DNA of 64,000 nt from JACVRW01 sp963846505 (lineage in GTDB: Bacteria > Actinomycetota > Thermoleophilia > Solirubrobacterales > Thermoleophilaceae): contig CAWJWD010000004.1 in NCBI GenBank assembly GCA_963846505.1, positions 310,001 to 374,000 on the forward strand, in the 5' to 3' direction. Positions 17,570 through 27,300 of the stretch are shown in pieces; position 1 is the stretch's first letter; the number at the start of each line of letters is the position of its first letter. The notes under the pieces were generated by a model. It ran no database searches. It worked only from the letters and a program-made list of their open reading frames with translations, and was not told the origin of the DNA. Position numbers and translations under genes: made by a program.

Positions 17570-17721
17570 TCGCGTCCCCGATAACCCTGGTGATCGACCT
17601 TGCGCTCGCCGTCGCGCGCGACCGCGAGCTGGCCGTCATCTGCTGCCTGCAGCTGGTCTGGATCGTCGGCTGCGTCGTCTTGATCGCAGTCGTCATCTGT
17701 GACGAGGAGCCGCCGGCATGA
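17557..17721 (+). CDS. Tiny membrane protein between tcpE-like and virB4-like genes
   Basis: 54 residues from GTG at 17557, overlapping the end of the TcpE-like gene by 13 bases and the VirB4-like start by four (ATGA). It is almost entirely hydrophobic: GALIASPITLVIDLALAVAR then ICCLQLVWIVGCVVLIAVVI, ending CDEEPPA. The tight overlaps on both sides support translation. Function unknown; possibly an assembly factor of the transfer channel. Confidence 0.6.
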   Translation: MGALIASPITLVIDLALAVARDRELAVICCLQLVWIVGCVVLIAVVICDEEPPA

Positions 17722-20186
17722 GACAGCCGATCACCTTCGCGTATCGCAACCTCGTCTTCGGCAGAGACCTCGACGACGCATGGGCGCTCTACCGCGTGCA
17801 GGCCCAGTCCTACGACGGCCTGTCGGTCGACGACAAGAAGCAGCTGCTCGCGGTGATCGCGGGGTTCGCCTACGGAGTAGAGGCCGACTTTCAGCTTCTT
17901 CGCGTCTCGCGCGCGTGGCCCGTCGACGCCTACCTCGCCCAGGCCAGGGAGCTGGTCGACCCCGTCCACGGGGATCCCGAGCAGCACGCCGAGTTCCTCG
18001 CCGAGCAGGAGGTGGAGCTCGCCTGCCGGGAGCTGTGGCGCCCGGAGATCTACATCGCCGTCTCGCTCGACACCAAGCGGTCGCAACCGCTTGGCCCGAA
18101 GGGTCTCCTGGCTGATCCCGCCGGCTGGGCCAGAGACGTGGTCGCGCGTGCGGGCCTGTCGCGAGATGCCCGCACGATCAACGCCAAGCGCTTGGATGCG
18201 TTGGCCGAGGCGCAGGCGAACACCCTCGGGCGGATAACCGACTTCCTCGATGCCGAGCCGACGAGCACGGCCGACCTTCAATGGCTCGTGCGGCGGGCGT
18301 TCTGTCGCGGCCTCGGCGAGCCAGTGTGCGAGGCGAGCTTCGCCCCCCAGGCGCTGACCTTCGCCCAAGAGAGCGACGGCTGGCACTACGTGCCGCTCGA
18401 ACACGACGTCTTGCGGCTGATGGACGCACCCACGACGATCGGGCCAAACGCCCTCAGCGTCTACAGCGAGCTTGGTGTCAGCCACCAAGCGCTCGTATGC
18501 CTTGGCGCGCTTCCCGAGGCCGCGCCGTTCCCAGGCCGGCAAGCCGAGCTGCTCTACGCGCCGCTCGAAGCGCTGGCGTTCCCCGTCGATGCCTGTCTTT
18601 CAGCGCGGTTTGTGTCCAACGACCAAGCCGTTGCTCTGGTGCGACGACGGATCATCGACGCTGACAACGCCTTCACAGAGGAGAGCCACGGCGATCACGG
18701 ACCATCCGCCCAGTCAGCCGAACGCCCGCACGCTGCCCGCGAGCTCGAGCAGTACCTCACCGGCCCGGCACGGCCTCCGCTATTGGCGAGCACCATCAGC
18801 CTCGCGGTCGGCGCATCCAGCGCCGATGAGCTAGAGCGCCGCCTGCAGCGCCTTCAACGCGAGTACGGCCCGGTCAAGCTGCACCGCCCAGCTGGGGACC
18901 AGTGGCCGCTTTTCATCTCGCACCTTCCCGCACAGCGCAATCGCGTCCGGGGGTACGAGGACTACCTGAGCATCGAACAGGTCGGCGCGATGGTCCCCGT
19001 CGCCACGCACGCAGTCGGATCGGATCGCGGCCACTACATCGGCCACACCGTCTCGGGCTCGCGGCAGTCGGTGCTGTTCGACATCACCGAAGGCACCCGG
19101 CGCAACCGACCTCCGGCCGTGCTCGCCGCCGGCACGCTGGGCTCCGGCAAGACCGTCTTCCTGGAATTGCTGGAGCAGATCGCGCTGCTGTGTGGCTCCC
19201 GGATCGTGGACGTCGATCCCAAGGGCGACCGTGACCACCGTCTGATCGAGGTGCCCGAGTTCGCCGCGAAGTTCGAGCGGATCGAGTTCACGGCCAACGA
19301 CGACAGCCGCGGGATGCTCGACCCGCTGCGGATCGGGCACGCCGATCTTCGCGAGGCGCTCACGGTCTCGTTTCTGCTGGAGATCATTCCGCGGGGCGTC
19401 TCGCCCGACTGGCAGCGCGAGCTCGTCGGCGCAGTCAGGGCCGAGTCGCGAGAGGCACTCGACGCCCGCAAGCCCGCGTCCTGCGGCGGTGTGATCGAAC
19501 GGCTGGTCGGTTCCCGACACGAGGACGCCAAAGCTGTTGGCAGCACGCTCGAGGTGTTTGCAGATACCGGGTTCGCGCGGCTCGGCGTCGGCGACCCGTC
19601 GTCGCCACGGCCGGAGGTCGGGGATCGACAGGTCACCCAGCTCGCGATCCGCAACCTGCCGCTTCCCAAGCCCGGAACGGCCAAGGACGACTGGGACGAT
19701 GACGAGCGTGTAGGGCAAGCACTGGTCAAGTTGCTGGCGACGCTCGCCTACCGACTGCTGCTCACCGATTCGAGCCGGCACGCCTTCTGCTTTCTCGACG
19801 AGGCGCACTTCCTTGGCAACGACGCGGCCAGCCGCCGCCTGCTCGACACGCTGCTTCGCATGGCCAGGTCGCTGAACACGCTGACCGTGCTTGCCACGCA
19901 GACACTCGTCGACCTCGTGGAGCTAGCGAATCTCATCGGCGCTTTCGTCGCCTTCGGCTTCGTCGACGGAGCCACGGAGGACATCGAGGTCGCGCTGCGG
20001 CTGCTTGGACGCGACGAGAACGACAAGCAGCAACAAGAACGGCTGCGGTCCTTCCGCGAAGGGCGAGGGCTCATGCGCGACTACGACGGCCGTGTGGCAG
20101 AGGTGCAGATCGACCCCGGCGAGGCATTCCTCGCGCGCCGGTACACCCGCCTTCCCGAAGCGGATCAGTATGCGCTGCTCGACTAG
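17718..20186 (+). CDS. VirB4/TcpF-type conjugation ATPase
   Basis: 822 residues. The N-terminal half (FAYRNLVFGRDLDDAWALYR onward) is the VirB4/TraC pre-ATPase domain. The C-terminal P-loop domain has Walker A AGTLGSGKTVFLE (about 472-480), the VirB4-typical DVDPKGDRDHRL, and Walker B HAFCFLDEAHFLGND (about 687-700), followed by a sensor-like LTVLATQTLVDL. This cytoplasmic ATPase powers assembly of, or transport through, the type IV secretion-like channel. Start and stop overlap the flanking genes, so it belongs to the same operon. Confidence 0.92.
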   Translation: MRQPITFAYRNLVFGRDLDDAWALYRVQAQSYDGLSVDDKKQLLAVIAGFAYGVEADFQLLRVSRAWPVDAYLAQARELVDPVHGDPEQHAEFLAEQEVELACRELWRPEIYIAVSLDTKRSQPLGPKGLLADPAGWARDVVARAGLSRDARTINAKRLDALAEAQANTLGRITDFLDAEPTSTADLQWLVRRAFCRGLGEPVCEASFAPQALTFAQESDGWHYVPLEHDVLRLMDAPTTIGPNALSVYSELGVSHQALVCLGALPEAAPFPGRQAELLYAPLEALAFPVDACLSARFVSNDQAVALVRRRIIDADNAFTEESHGDHGPSAQSAERPHAARELEQYLTGPARPPLLASTISLAVGASSADELERRLQRLQREYGPVKLHRPAGDQWPLFISHLPAQRNRVRGYEDYLSIEQVGAMVPVATHAVGSDRGHYIGHTVSGSRQSVLFDITEGTRRNRPPAVLAAGTLGSGKTVFLELLEQIALLCGSRIVDVDPKGDRDHRLIEVPEFAAKFERIEFTANDDSRGMLDPLRIGHADLREALTVSFLLEIIPRGVSPDWQRELVGAVRAESREALDARKPASCGGVIERLVGSRHEDAKAVGSTLEVFADTGFARLGVGDPSSPRPEVGDRQVTQLAIRNLPLPKPGTAKDDWDDDERVGQALVKLLATLAYRLLLTDSSRHAFCFLDEAHFLGNDAASRRLLDTLLRMARSLNTLTVLATQTLVDLVELANLIGAFVAFGFVDGATEDIEVALRLLGRDENDKQQQERLRSFREGRGLMRDYDGRVAEVQIDPGEAFLARRYTRLPEADQYALLD

Positions 20187-22590
20187 GCGAAGCCTCGCCA
20201 GCGCGCTCGTGATCGTCGCGGCGCTGGCCGCGCAGACGCAGCCAGCGTCCGCTCAGACAGGCGACGCGGGTACCCGCGCGGATCGAGCACGAGACGATCG
20301 GCAGGACCTAGATCGAGGAAGTCGACGGCCAGCGGAGCGCGGACCGTCCGAGGAGCGCAGGCGCCCGCCGTCGTCCGCGCCGACGGGGCGTGGTCCGGCC
20401 GGCGAGCCGGATCGCGACGAGCGGCTTGCGCGCGACCCGTTCTCGACGATGGGCGGCCGATCGCCGTTCTGCTCGGGCCCGGTCGACCAAGGACAGCGCG
20501 AAAGCTGCCGTCGCTCCGGCGCGCTCGAGCATCCCTACCGCATCGACCACTACGGCTTCGACATCCACGTCGACACCGGCGCCGACAACATCCCCGGCAA
20601 CTTCTTCTACCTGCTGCAAACCCTCGGCCTCCTCGTCTGGATGGGGATGCTCTACCTGCTCAAGGGCTGCCTGCTGGGGTTGGAGTGGGCATTCAGCCTC
20701 GACCTGCTCGGCGACACCATGGCCTCCGTGCGCCGAGCGCTCACGCGCCTGCATGACGGCGTGCTTGGCAAGCCGTGGTTTCTCGCCGCGATCATGTTCG
20801 CCGGCATCTGGGCGATGTGGCGAGGGTTCGTGCGCCGCCAGCACGCGGACGCCGTCAGTGGACTGCTCGCGACCGTCCTGCTGATGGCGACAGCGTTGGT
20901 GTTGATCGCCCGGCCCGCGGAGACGATCGGCGAGGTCAGCTCGCTCGCAAACCGCGCGGCGATCGGGATGGTCGCCGGCGCCACAACCGGCACGCTGGAC
21001 CGGCCCGAGGCGAGCTTTGGCCGAGCGACCGCCCGGCTGTTCGACGCGCTCGTGCTGCGGCCGTGGTGTGCCCTGGAGTTCGCCGACGTGGAGTTCTGTC
21101 TCTCCAACCCGCGCAAGACGATCCCCAGAGGCGAGCTGCCCGACGACGAGGACGTTCAGGCCGCATGGGCGGTGGCGCCTACCGTCGCGGATCTCTGGCT
21201 GCGGTTCGAGCCCAACGGATCAGGCGACGGCAACGACCAGCGCAACCAGATCTACGAGAAGTGGCGCGACAACGACAACGATCGCCTCCAAGCGCTCTCG
21301 AGGATCCAGAAGCAGGGAGGCACTGCCGCGAGGATCGCGCTCCTGCTGCTGATCGGCATCGGGATGGTCGCCGCGATCGGGCTGCTCGGCTGGCTGGTGT
21401 TCCGGCTGCTCGGGTTCGGCGTGCTCGCGCTGCTGCTCGTGCTGCTCGCGCCGTTGATGTTCCTCGCGCCAGCGCTCGGCGAGTCGGGACGGGCCACGTT
21501 CGCCGGGTGGGCCAAGCGACTCCTCGGCTGCCTGGTCGCGAAGGCCATCTACGCCCTCTTCCTAGCCGTCGTCCTCGTGGCCGCCGCCGCTCTCGCGCAG
21601 GCATACGACCTCGGCTGGCTTGCAGCGTGGGCGCTGCAAGTCGTCTTCTGGTGGGCAGTCCTGCTCAAGCGCAACGCCCTGCTCGAGTTCGTCACCGCCC
21701 CTCTACCGGACAAGACAGCCAACCAGACACGTGGCGGCATCGGCCACGCCATGCAAACGGTCTTCTACGGGCGGGCCCTGGCGCGTGACGGCGCCGGAAT
21801 CGCAGGCAAGGTCGCGGCACCGATCACGAAGCCTGCCGCCGCGGCTCGCACGGCCCTGACAGATCGAGCCGCTGCCAAGACGGCCGCGACGCGCACTGTC
21901 GCCGAGACCGAGCTGCGACGACAAGGACGCGCCCACGCCCAACGCACGCAGATCGCAGCGGCGTCGGTGATCGCACGCGAGCGTCAAGCCGTCCAAGCGC
22001 TGCGGCCGCTGGACAGTGCCCTTCGCCGCTACGACGAACGCGCCGCGATAGCCGAGGCTCGCGGTGAGAAGCGCCCGACGCCATCCAAGGCCGAGATCGC
22101 GGTCCTCGCACGGCGCCAAGAGATTCAAGCGCAACGGCCAGATCCAGCAGCGGTCGCGAGCGCGCGAGAGCAGCTGCGTCACGCCGAGGTCAACCGCGCC
22201 AGAGCAGGCGACGCAGTCACTGCCCAAGACGAAGCCGCATGGATCGAGCTGCGCCGCCGAGACCACCGCGCCCAACTGCCAGTCGATCACGAACGCAACC
22301 TGCGCGTCGCCGGCATCAACCCAGTCGAGTACCGCACCGCCACCGGCGCAGAGCGTGAACAGATGCGAGCCCAGATCGAACGCGCCGTGCAACAGGAGCG
22401 CGCCCAGCTCGCAGTCATCCCAGCCCGTGCAAACGACCCGCCTGCGGCTCCCGCGGAGATCCGAGCTGCCTCGAAGACGCTCGACGACCGAGACCTGCGT
22501 GCCGCCCGCAACGCCGAGTTCTCCAACCGACGCCAAGAGCGCCGAGCAGCACGATCCCGACGCCCACACCACGGCCGGTCACGCCGCTAG
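20170..22590 (+). CDS. TrbL/VirB6/TcpH-like polytopic transfer channel protein
   Basis: 806 residues from ATG at 20170, inside the end of the ATPase gene. A signal peptide (RSLASALVIVAALAAQTQPASA) is followed by a polar segment rich in Arg and Asp, then about seven to eight membrane helices between residues 143 and 505 (e.g. LGLLVWMGMLYLLKGCLLGL, LGFGVLALLLVLLAPLMFLA, WALQVVFWWAVLLK). A 270-residue tail is rich in Ala, Arg, Glu and Gln and probably helical. This matches the channel-forming integral membrane component of conjugation machines. The tail is likely cytoplasmic. Confidence 0.78.
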   Translation: MRCSTRRSLASALVIVAALAAQTQPASAQTGDAGTRADRARDDRQDLDRGSRRPAERGPSEERRRPPSSAPTGRGPAGEPDRDERLARDPFSTMGGRSPFCSGPVDQGQRESCRRSGALEHPYRIDHYGFDIHVDTGADNIPGNFFYLLQTLGLLVWMGMLYLLKGCLLGLEWAFSLDLLGDTMASVRRALTRLHDGVLGKPWFLAAIMFAGIWAMWRGFVRRQHADAVSGLLATVLLMATALVLIARPAETIGEVSSLANRAAIGMVAGATTGTLDRPEASFGRATARLFDALVLRPWCALEFADVEFCLSNPRKTIPRGELPDDEDVQAAWAVAPTVADLWLRFEPNGSGDGNDQRNQIYEKWRDNDNDRLQALSRIQKQGGTAARIALLLLIGIGMVAAIGLLGWLVFRLLGFGVLALLLVLLAPLMFLAPALGESGRATFAGWAKRLLGCLVAKAIYALFLAVVLVAAAALAQAYDLGWLAAWALQVVFWWAVLLKRNALLEFVTAPLPDKTANQTRGGIGHAMQTVFYGRALARDGAGIAGKVAAPITKPAAAARTALTDRAAAKTAATRTVAETELRRQGRAHAQRTQIAAASVIARERQAVQALRPLDSALRRYDERAAIAEARGEKRPTPSKAEIAVLARRQEIQAQRPDPAAVASAREQLRHAEVNRARAGDAVTAQDEAAWIELRRRDHRAQLPVDHERNLRVAGINPVEYRTATGAEREQMRAQIERAVQQERAQLAVIPARANDPPAAPAEIRAASKTLDDRDLRAARNAEFSNRRQERRAARSRRPHHGRSRR

Positions 22591-23166
22591 ATGACCGCCC
22601 GCCTCCTCATCGCATGCACAGTCGCCGCCACCCTGTCGTGCTGGGCACTGTCTGCCGCGCTTCTCCGGGACAGCCCACCGCAGCAGCAGCCTGCCGTAGG
22701 CGGGCCTGCGGCGGGACCGATCGTCCTGAATCCAGGCGCGACGCCGGGCAAGCACACCGCGGCGCACCGCCAGCCCGTGTCGGCCGTGCTGCGATCCGAG
22801 GGCCAACTGCCGATCAAGCGTCTCCTCGCACGACGGAAGATCGCCCACGAGGCCGCGACCGCGTTTCTCACCGGCTACCTCGCGCACGAGACCGGCGGGC
22901 AATCGCGAGCAGACGAACAGATCATCCGGCGAAACGCGACCAACACCCTCGGGGACTTCGTCCTCGAGAGCGGGTCGCGCGTCCCGCCGACGCTCGATGC
23001 CCGCCCGAGCCGTGGCCGACTGGTTGACCTCACAGGCGAATTCGACAAGCCGCCGACCACCTACGCCTGCCGCGCGCTCATAGACCGCGCCGGCACCGTG
23101 ACCGAGGTCGGCCTGATCCTCGTCAAGCACCAGCGACGATGGCTGGTAGCCGCCCTAACCGAATAG
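22591..23166 (+). CDS. Membrane-anchored protein of the conjugation operon
   Basis: 191 residues, starting on the base after the previous stop. One N-terminal membrane anchor (LLIACTVAATLSCWALSAAL), a Pro/Gln-rich linker, then a folded domain (ARRKIAHEAATAFLTGYLAH to VGLILVKHQRRWLVAALTE) whose ending resembles the NTF2-like fold of TcpC/VirB8-type proteins. I do not recognise a named family. Probably an extracytoplasmic part of the transfer apparatus. Confidence 0.6.
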   Translation: MTARLLIACTVAATLSCWALSAALLRDSPPQQQPAVGGPAAGPIVLNPGATPGKHTAAHRQPVSAVLRSEGQLPIKRLLARRKIAHEAATAFLTGYLAHETGGQSRADEQIIRRNATNTLGDFVLESGSRVPPTLDARPSRGRLVDLTGEFDKPPTTYACRALIDRAGTVTEVGLILVKHQRRWLVAALTE

Positions 23167-24212
23167 CGCGCGCTGTCGCGGGAGAAGCGACCCGACGAGC
23201 AGTCGTCGCGGTCGCGGCCTCCCCGATCGGCGCCAAGATCGCGATCGTCGCCACTGCAGTCGTCGGAGTGCTCGGCGTCCTCGCCGTCCTGCTCGCCATC
23301 GCCGCATCGAGCTTCGGCGAACCACCCCGCTTCGGCGCGCAATGCGAAGCCACCAGAGCCGCCGACGACACCGAGACCGTCCCCAAGCGCTTCGTGCCGC
23401 TTTACCACGGCGCCGCCAAGCGCTACCACCTCGGCGAGCGCGGCGTCTCGATCCTGATCTCGATCCACCAACACGAATCAGGCTTCGGCACCAACCAAGG
23501 CCCCTCGTCCGCGGGAGCACTCGGTCACATGCAGTTCATGCCCGCGACCTGGGCGGCCTACGGCGTTGACGCCGACAACGACGGCACCAAGGACCCCGGC
23601 AGCGCCGCCGACTCCATCTACGCTGCGGCCCGCTACCTCCGTGCCACCGGCGCACCCGGCGACTGGTACCGCGCCATCTACGCCTACAACCACGCCGACT
23701 GGTACGTCCAGCTGATCCTGCGCACCGCCCGCGGCTACGAAGGCGTCTGCGAAGGGAGCGACCTTCCCGCCGAGCTCGGCGACCTTCCCGACGACCGCCT
23801 CGAACGCATCGCCTACATCGCCCGCTGGATCGAATCCCGCCGCTACCACTACTGCTGGGGCGGCGGCCACGCACCCCAACCCGGCCCCTCCAACGGCACC
23901 TACTGCTGGAACCCAGCCGGCGTCAAACGCTACGGCGCCGCCGAAAAAGGACTCGACTGCTCCGGCGCCGTTCGCTGGCTCCTCGTCCTTACCGGCTACC
24001 CCGACCCCGGCGGACTCGCCTCCGGCGATCTCGGCGCCCAATACCAACCCGGCCCCGGACGCAACGTCACCATCTGGTCAAACCCAGCCCACATCTACAT
24101 CACCATCAACGGCAAAGACTGGGGCACCAGCAGCCACAACCACGCCCACGGACCCGGCTTCGGAACTCAGGGAAGGGCGGGATTCATCGCCACCCACCCC
24201 CGTGGACTCTGA
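23139..24212 (+). CDS. Bifunctional cell-wall hydrolase (SLT transglycosylase plus NlpC/P60), TcpG/VirB1-like
   Basis: 357 residues, overlapping the previous gene by 28 bases. A membrane anchor (about 20-52) precedes a lytic transglycosylase-like domain with catalytic Glu in ISIHQHESGFGTNQG (about 110), SAGALGHMQFMPATWAAYG and YNHADWYVQLIL. An NlpC/P60-like peptidase domain follows, with Cys in KGLDCSGAVRWLL (about 272) and His in NPAHIYITI (about 318). Conjugative elements of Gram-positive hosts use such two-domain enzymes to open the peptidoglycan for the channel. It is the last gene of the plus-strand transfer operon. Confidence 0.88.
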   Translation: MAGSRPNRIARAVAGEATRRAVVAVAASPIGAKIAIVATAVVGVLGVLAVLLAIAASSFGEPPRFGAQCEATRAADDTETVPKRFVPLYHGAAKRYHLGERGVSILISIHQHESGFGTNQGPSSAGALGHMQFMPATWAAYGVDADNDGTKDPGSAADSIYAAARYLRATGAPGDWYRAIYAYNHADWYVQLILRTARGYEGVCEGSDLPAELGDLPDDRLERIAYIARWIESRRYHYCWGGGHAPQPGPSNGTYCWNPAGVKRYGAAEKGLDCSGAVRWLLVLTGYPDPGGLASGDLGAQYQPGPGRNVTIWSNPAHIYITINGKDWGTSSHNHAHGPGFGTQGRAGFIATHPRGL

Positions 24213-24214
24213 GC

Positions 24215-24228
24215 GGGCTCGCAAGCCC
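24215..24228. terminator. Short hairpin between convergent transfer operon and relaxase gene
   Basis: Arms GGGCT (24215-24219) and AGCCC (24224-24228), loop CGCA, three bases after the wall-hydrolase stop. Only five pairs and no T tract, so this is a weak candidate in the 150-base convergent gap. Confidence 0.3.
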
Positions 24229-24364
24229 AACGCGACGGAAACATCATTGACGCCGTCAAAGGGCAGCGCACCGCCAAACCGGCGCGCGCCGACCACGTAG
24301 GCCCATTCGCAAGCATCCCGTTGCCCCCTATCCAGAACGATCCGTAAGTGTGGTGCGCGACCGT

Positions 24365-27300
24365 TCATAGGTCGATGGTGTAGAAGTCCTCAGGTTCGCT
24401 TGGCGGCGGCGTGCTGGGATGTCGGGAGCCCCCTGAGCGCTCGGTGGCGAGATCGATGGGCACGTCAGGCGGTGGGTAGTCGCCAGTCTCGTTGCGATGC
24501 CGTTCGAGCAGCATGACATTCCGGTCCCAGAGCTCGCGGGCAACAGGCTCACTCGGGCGGGGTCCTACCCGGTCGAGAACGGCGGCAGGTGGCTCGATGA
24601 TCGCGGCGAGGTACTCGACCTGAGCGGATTCGCGCAATTGATCGTCGAGCATGGTCTCAGTCGTGACGTACTCGAGCGCGGTCTGGAGTGTCTCGTCCGG
24701 CTTCGGCGCCACCTCGGGGCGTTCACCACTGGCGGTGAGGTCCGCGAGCCTTGCGGTGATGTCGTCGACTGCGGCCTGGCAGCGGTGGATCTGGGAGTCG
24801 GAAAGGCTGTCGGCGGCTCGGTTCCACAGCTTCCTTCCCGGTGCCCTTGCGGCACGGGCGGCGTCGAGCCGTGCTTGGGCGCTGGCGAGACGGTCGCGCA
24901 AGCGGCGTTCCTGCTGCGCGCGGACTTCGGCGCGAGCTGCTCGGCTCACAGCGGATCGCAAGCCGGCATGGAGGTCGGCCGATCGCGACGACAGCTCCTT
25001 AGCCGTTCCGTTGACCAACGAGTCGAGATCGGCCCTGGCCAGGGTGTCGCGTGTCTGTTCGGCGACCTCACGACCGGCAATCTCGGCCACAACGCGTAAC
25101 GCTTCCACGCGGCGGCTCGGTGTGGGGGGCGTCGCCTCCACGCCGCGAACTGGCGCGGAGGGCGCCTCCTCGAATTCGATGGACGGGATCTCTGGCTCGT
25201 CGCGGCGTAGGTGTGCGGCGAGAGCCGCGAGGGCCGTTGCTCGAGGTTCGGTGTGGTCGACTTGGAGGTCTTCGCAGCTGGTGACGAGGTGGTGCTGGTC
25301 GCGTCCCCGCGTGAGAGCGACGTACTGTCCTCGGCGAGTCGACAAGGCAGTGAAAAGGTCGATGGCGACGCCGGTGGTGACGCCTTGGGCGGGGTGGGCA
25401 TGTTGAGCGTACGCAAGCCTGACGTCGGCCTCTTTGAGTCGGTCTGCGGCGAGTTCGAGGTCGCGGTCGTCGGAGAGGCTCAGTAGCGCACGGCCCTCAT
25501 CGATGCTCGTGATGGTCGCGCGCTCACCGTTGCGGATGGTGCCGTGTTCGGTGTCGTGGAACTGAGCTCGGATGACCACCTGATCGCCGACGTGGAGATC
25601 GTAGGGTCGCCCGCGTAGGGCGATGGCGTTGGGGTCGAGTTCGTCATGTTCGGAGCGGACGGCTTGCAGGCGCGCGTTGAGTTCGTCGACGAGGTCGTTG
25701 GAGCCTTCGCAGATCACGAGCGCGCCGTCTGGGTGGTGGCGGTGGGCCTCCCAGAGGTCTACGGCGCGATCGGCCGCTTCGGCCTTGGTGGTCGCGAGCG
25801 TGAGTCGCTCACGCATCTCCAGGGACTCGACGGCGGCGCCGGTATCGCCGACGCGGAGGGCGCGCTGCATTTCTCGATCAGCCTCGTCGCGGGAACGAAC
25901 GATCCGCTCCAGCGCAACGAAGACACCGGCGTCAGCGGCGAGACGTTCGACGTGCTCGATCAGGCCGCCTGCCGCGACCGGGGTACTCTGCTGGGAGTCG
26001 CCGACCTCGACCAAGCGCGCGCCGCCGTCGAGGCACGCGCTGAAGAGGAAGCGCTGCTCGTCGGTCGCGGCGAGCGCGCATTCGTCGTGGATGACTGTGG
26101 TGTCGGGTCCGAGACGCAGCGAACCGGTGTGACATGCGGCCTCGAGCGCTCGGGTCGAGAGCGCCTCAGCCGGGACGCCGGCGGCGCGCAGGTCGCTGGC
26201 GAGTCGCTCGGCTGCTTGTCCGCCGGTGCTGGTGACGATCACCTGCCTGTCGGCGAGGGACTCCGCTCGCGCGGCTGCGATCAACGTCGTTGACTTGCCC
26301 GTGCCTGCCTGCCCCTGGATCGCGACCAGCTGCCGGTCTGATGTCGCAGCGCGGATCGCTGCTTCCTGCTCGGCTGCCAGTCCCCCTGCGGCTGCGAACT
26401 GGGTGTTGAGATGGTCAACCTCGGCCGCCACCAGCTCAGACGGGACAGGCTCGACTCGGCCGCGCGCGAGCATGGCGGCGTCGGCGAGGACGCGGGTCTC
26501 GAGCTCGCGCTGCTGGGCGGTAGTCCACCGCTCCTGCTCGAGCGCGACGAGGCTGCCCGCCTCATAGAGCTCGCGCAGCAGACCGTCGGCCTCGCGCTCT
26601 GAAGTAGCGGTCTCCAGCGCGATGGCGCGCGCCTCGCGCCGGACGAAGGTCGCGCGCCTACCGGTGAGGTTGGTCGCGGTCGTTCGCCGCAGCTCGGCAC
26701 GGTCAGGCGATGGTTCAGGTCCCGCGCCTTGAAGGCTCTGCGCGTCACGCGCGTCGAAGCCGAGCGTCGAAGCCGCTGTGCCCCACTCCCGATCCAGATC
26801 GCCATGGGTCTCCGGCCCCTTCGGTGCGCGCGACTCGATCGCCACAACACGCTCCTGGGCAGGGCTGAGACGGCCACCCCACCGCTCGATCTCCCCCAGG
26901 CGCACACGCGCAAGATCACCGACAGCATCAACGCGACGAGACAGATCAAGAACACCATCGCGACGCTCAAGCAGGTCGTACTCCGCCTCATTGACAGCAC
27001 CCCCGGCGCGCAAGACTTCAGAGGCGAGTCCGTCCCCTTCGGCGCGCAGTACGGCGAAGTCTCGCTGCACTCCAGCGAGGCGGGTTCGGGCTTCCTCTCC
27101 CTGCTGGCCATCGAGCCTGGCCAAGCGGCGAAGTCCATGCAGCCGTTCCAGCTTGCGCCACTCGATCCGCTCGCGCACCTCACGATGACGAGACGAGAAC
27201 CACTCGATCACCGAACGCGGCACACCCCGCACCTCGAAGTACCGACCATCGCGACCGGTACTCCGCTCGATCGCATACCCAAGATCGCGTAGACGATCGG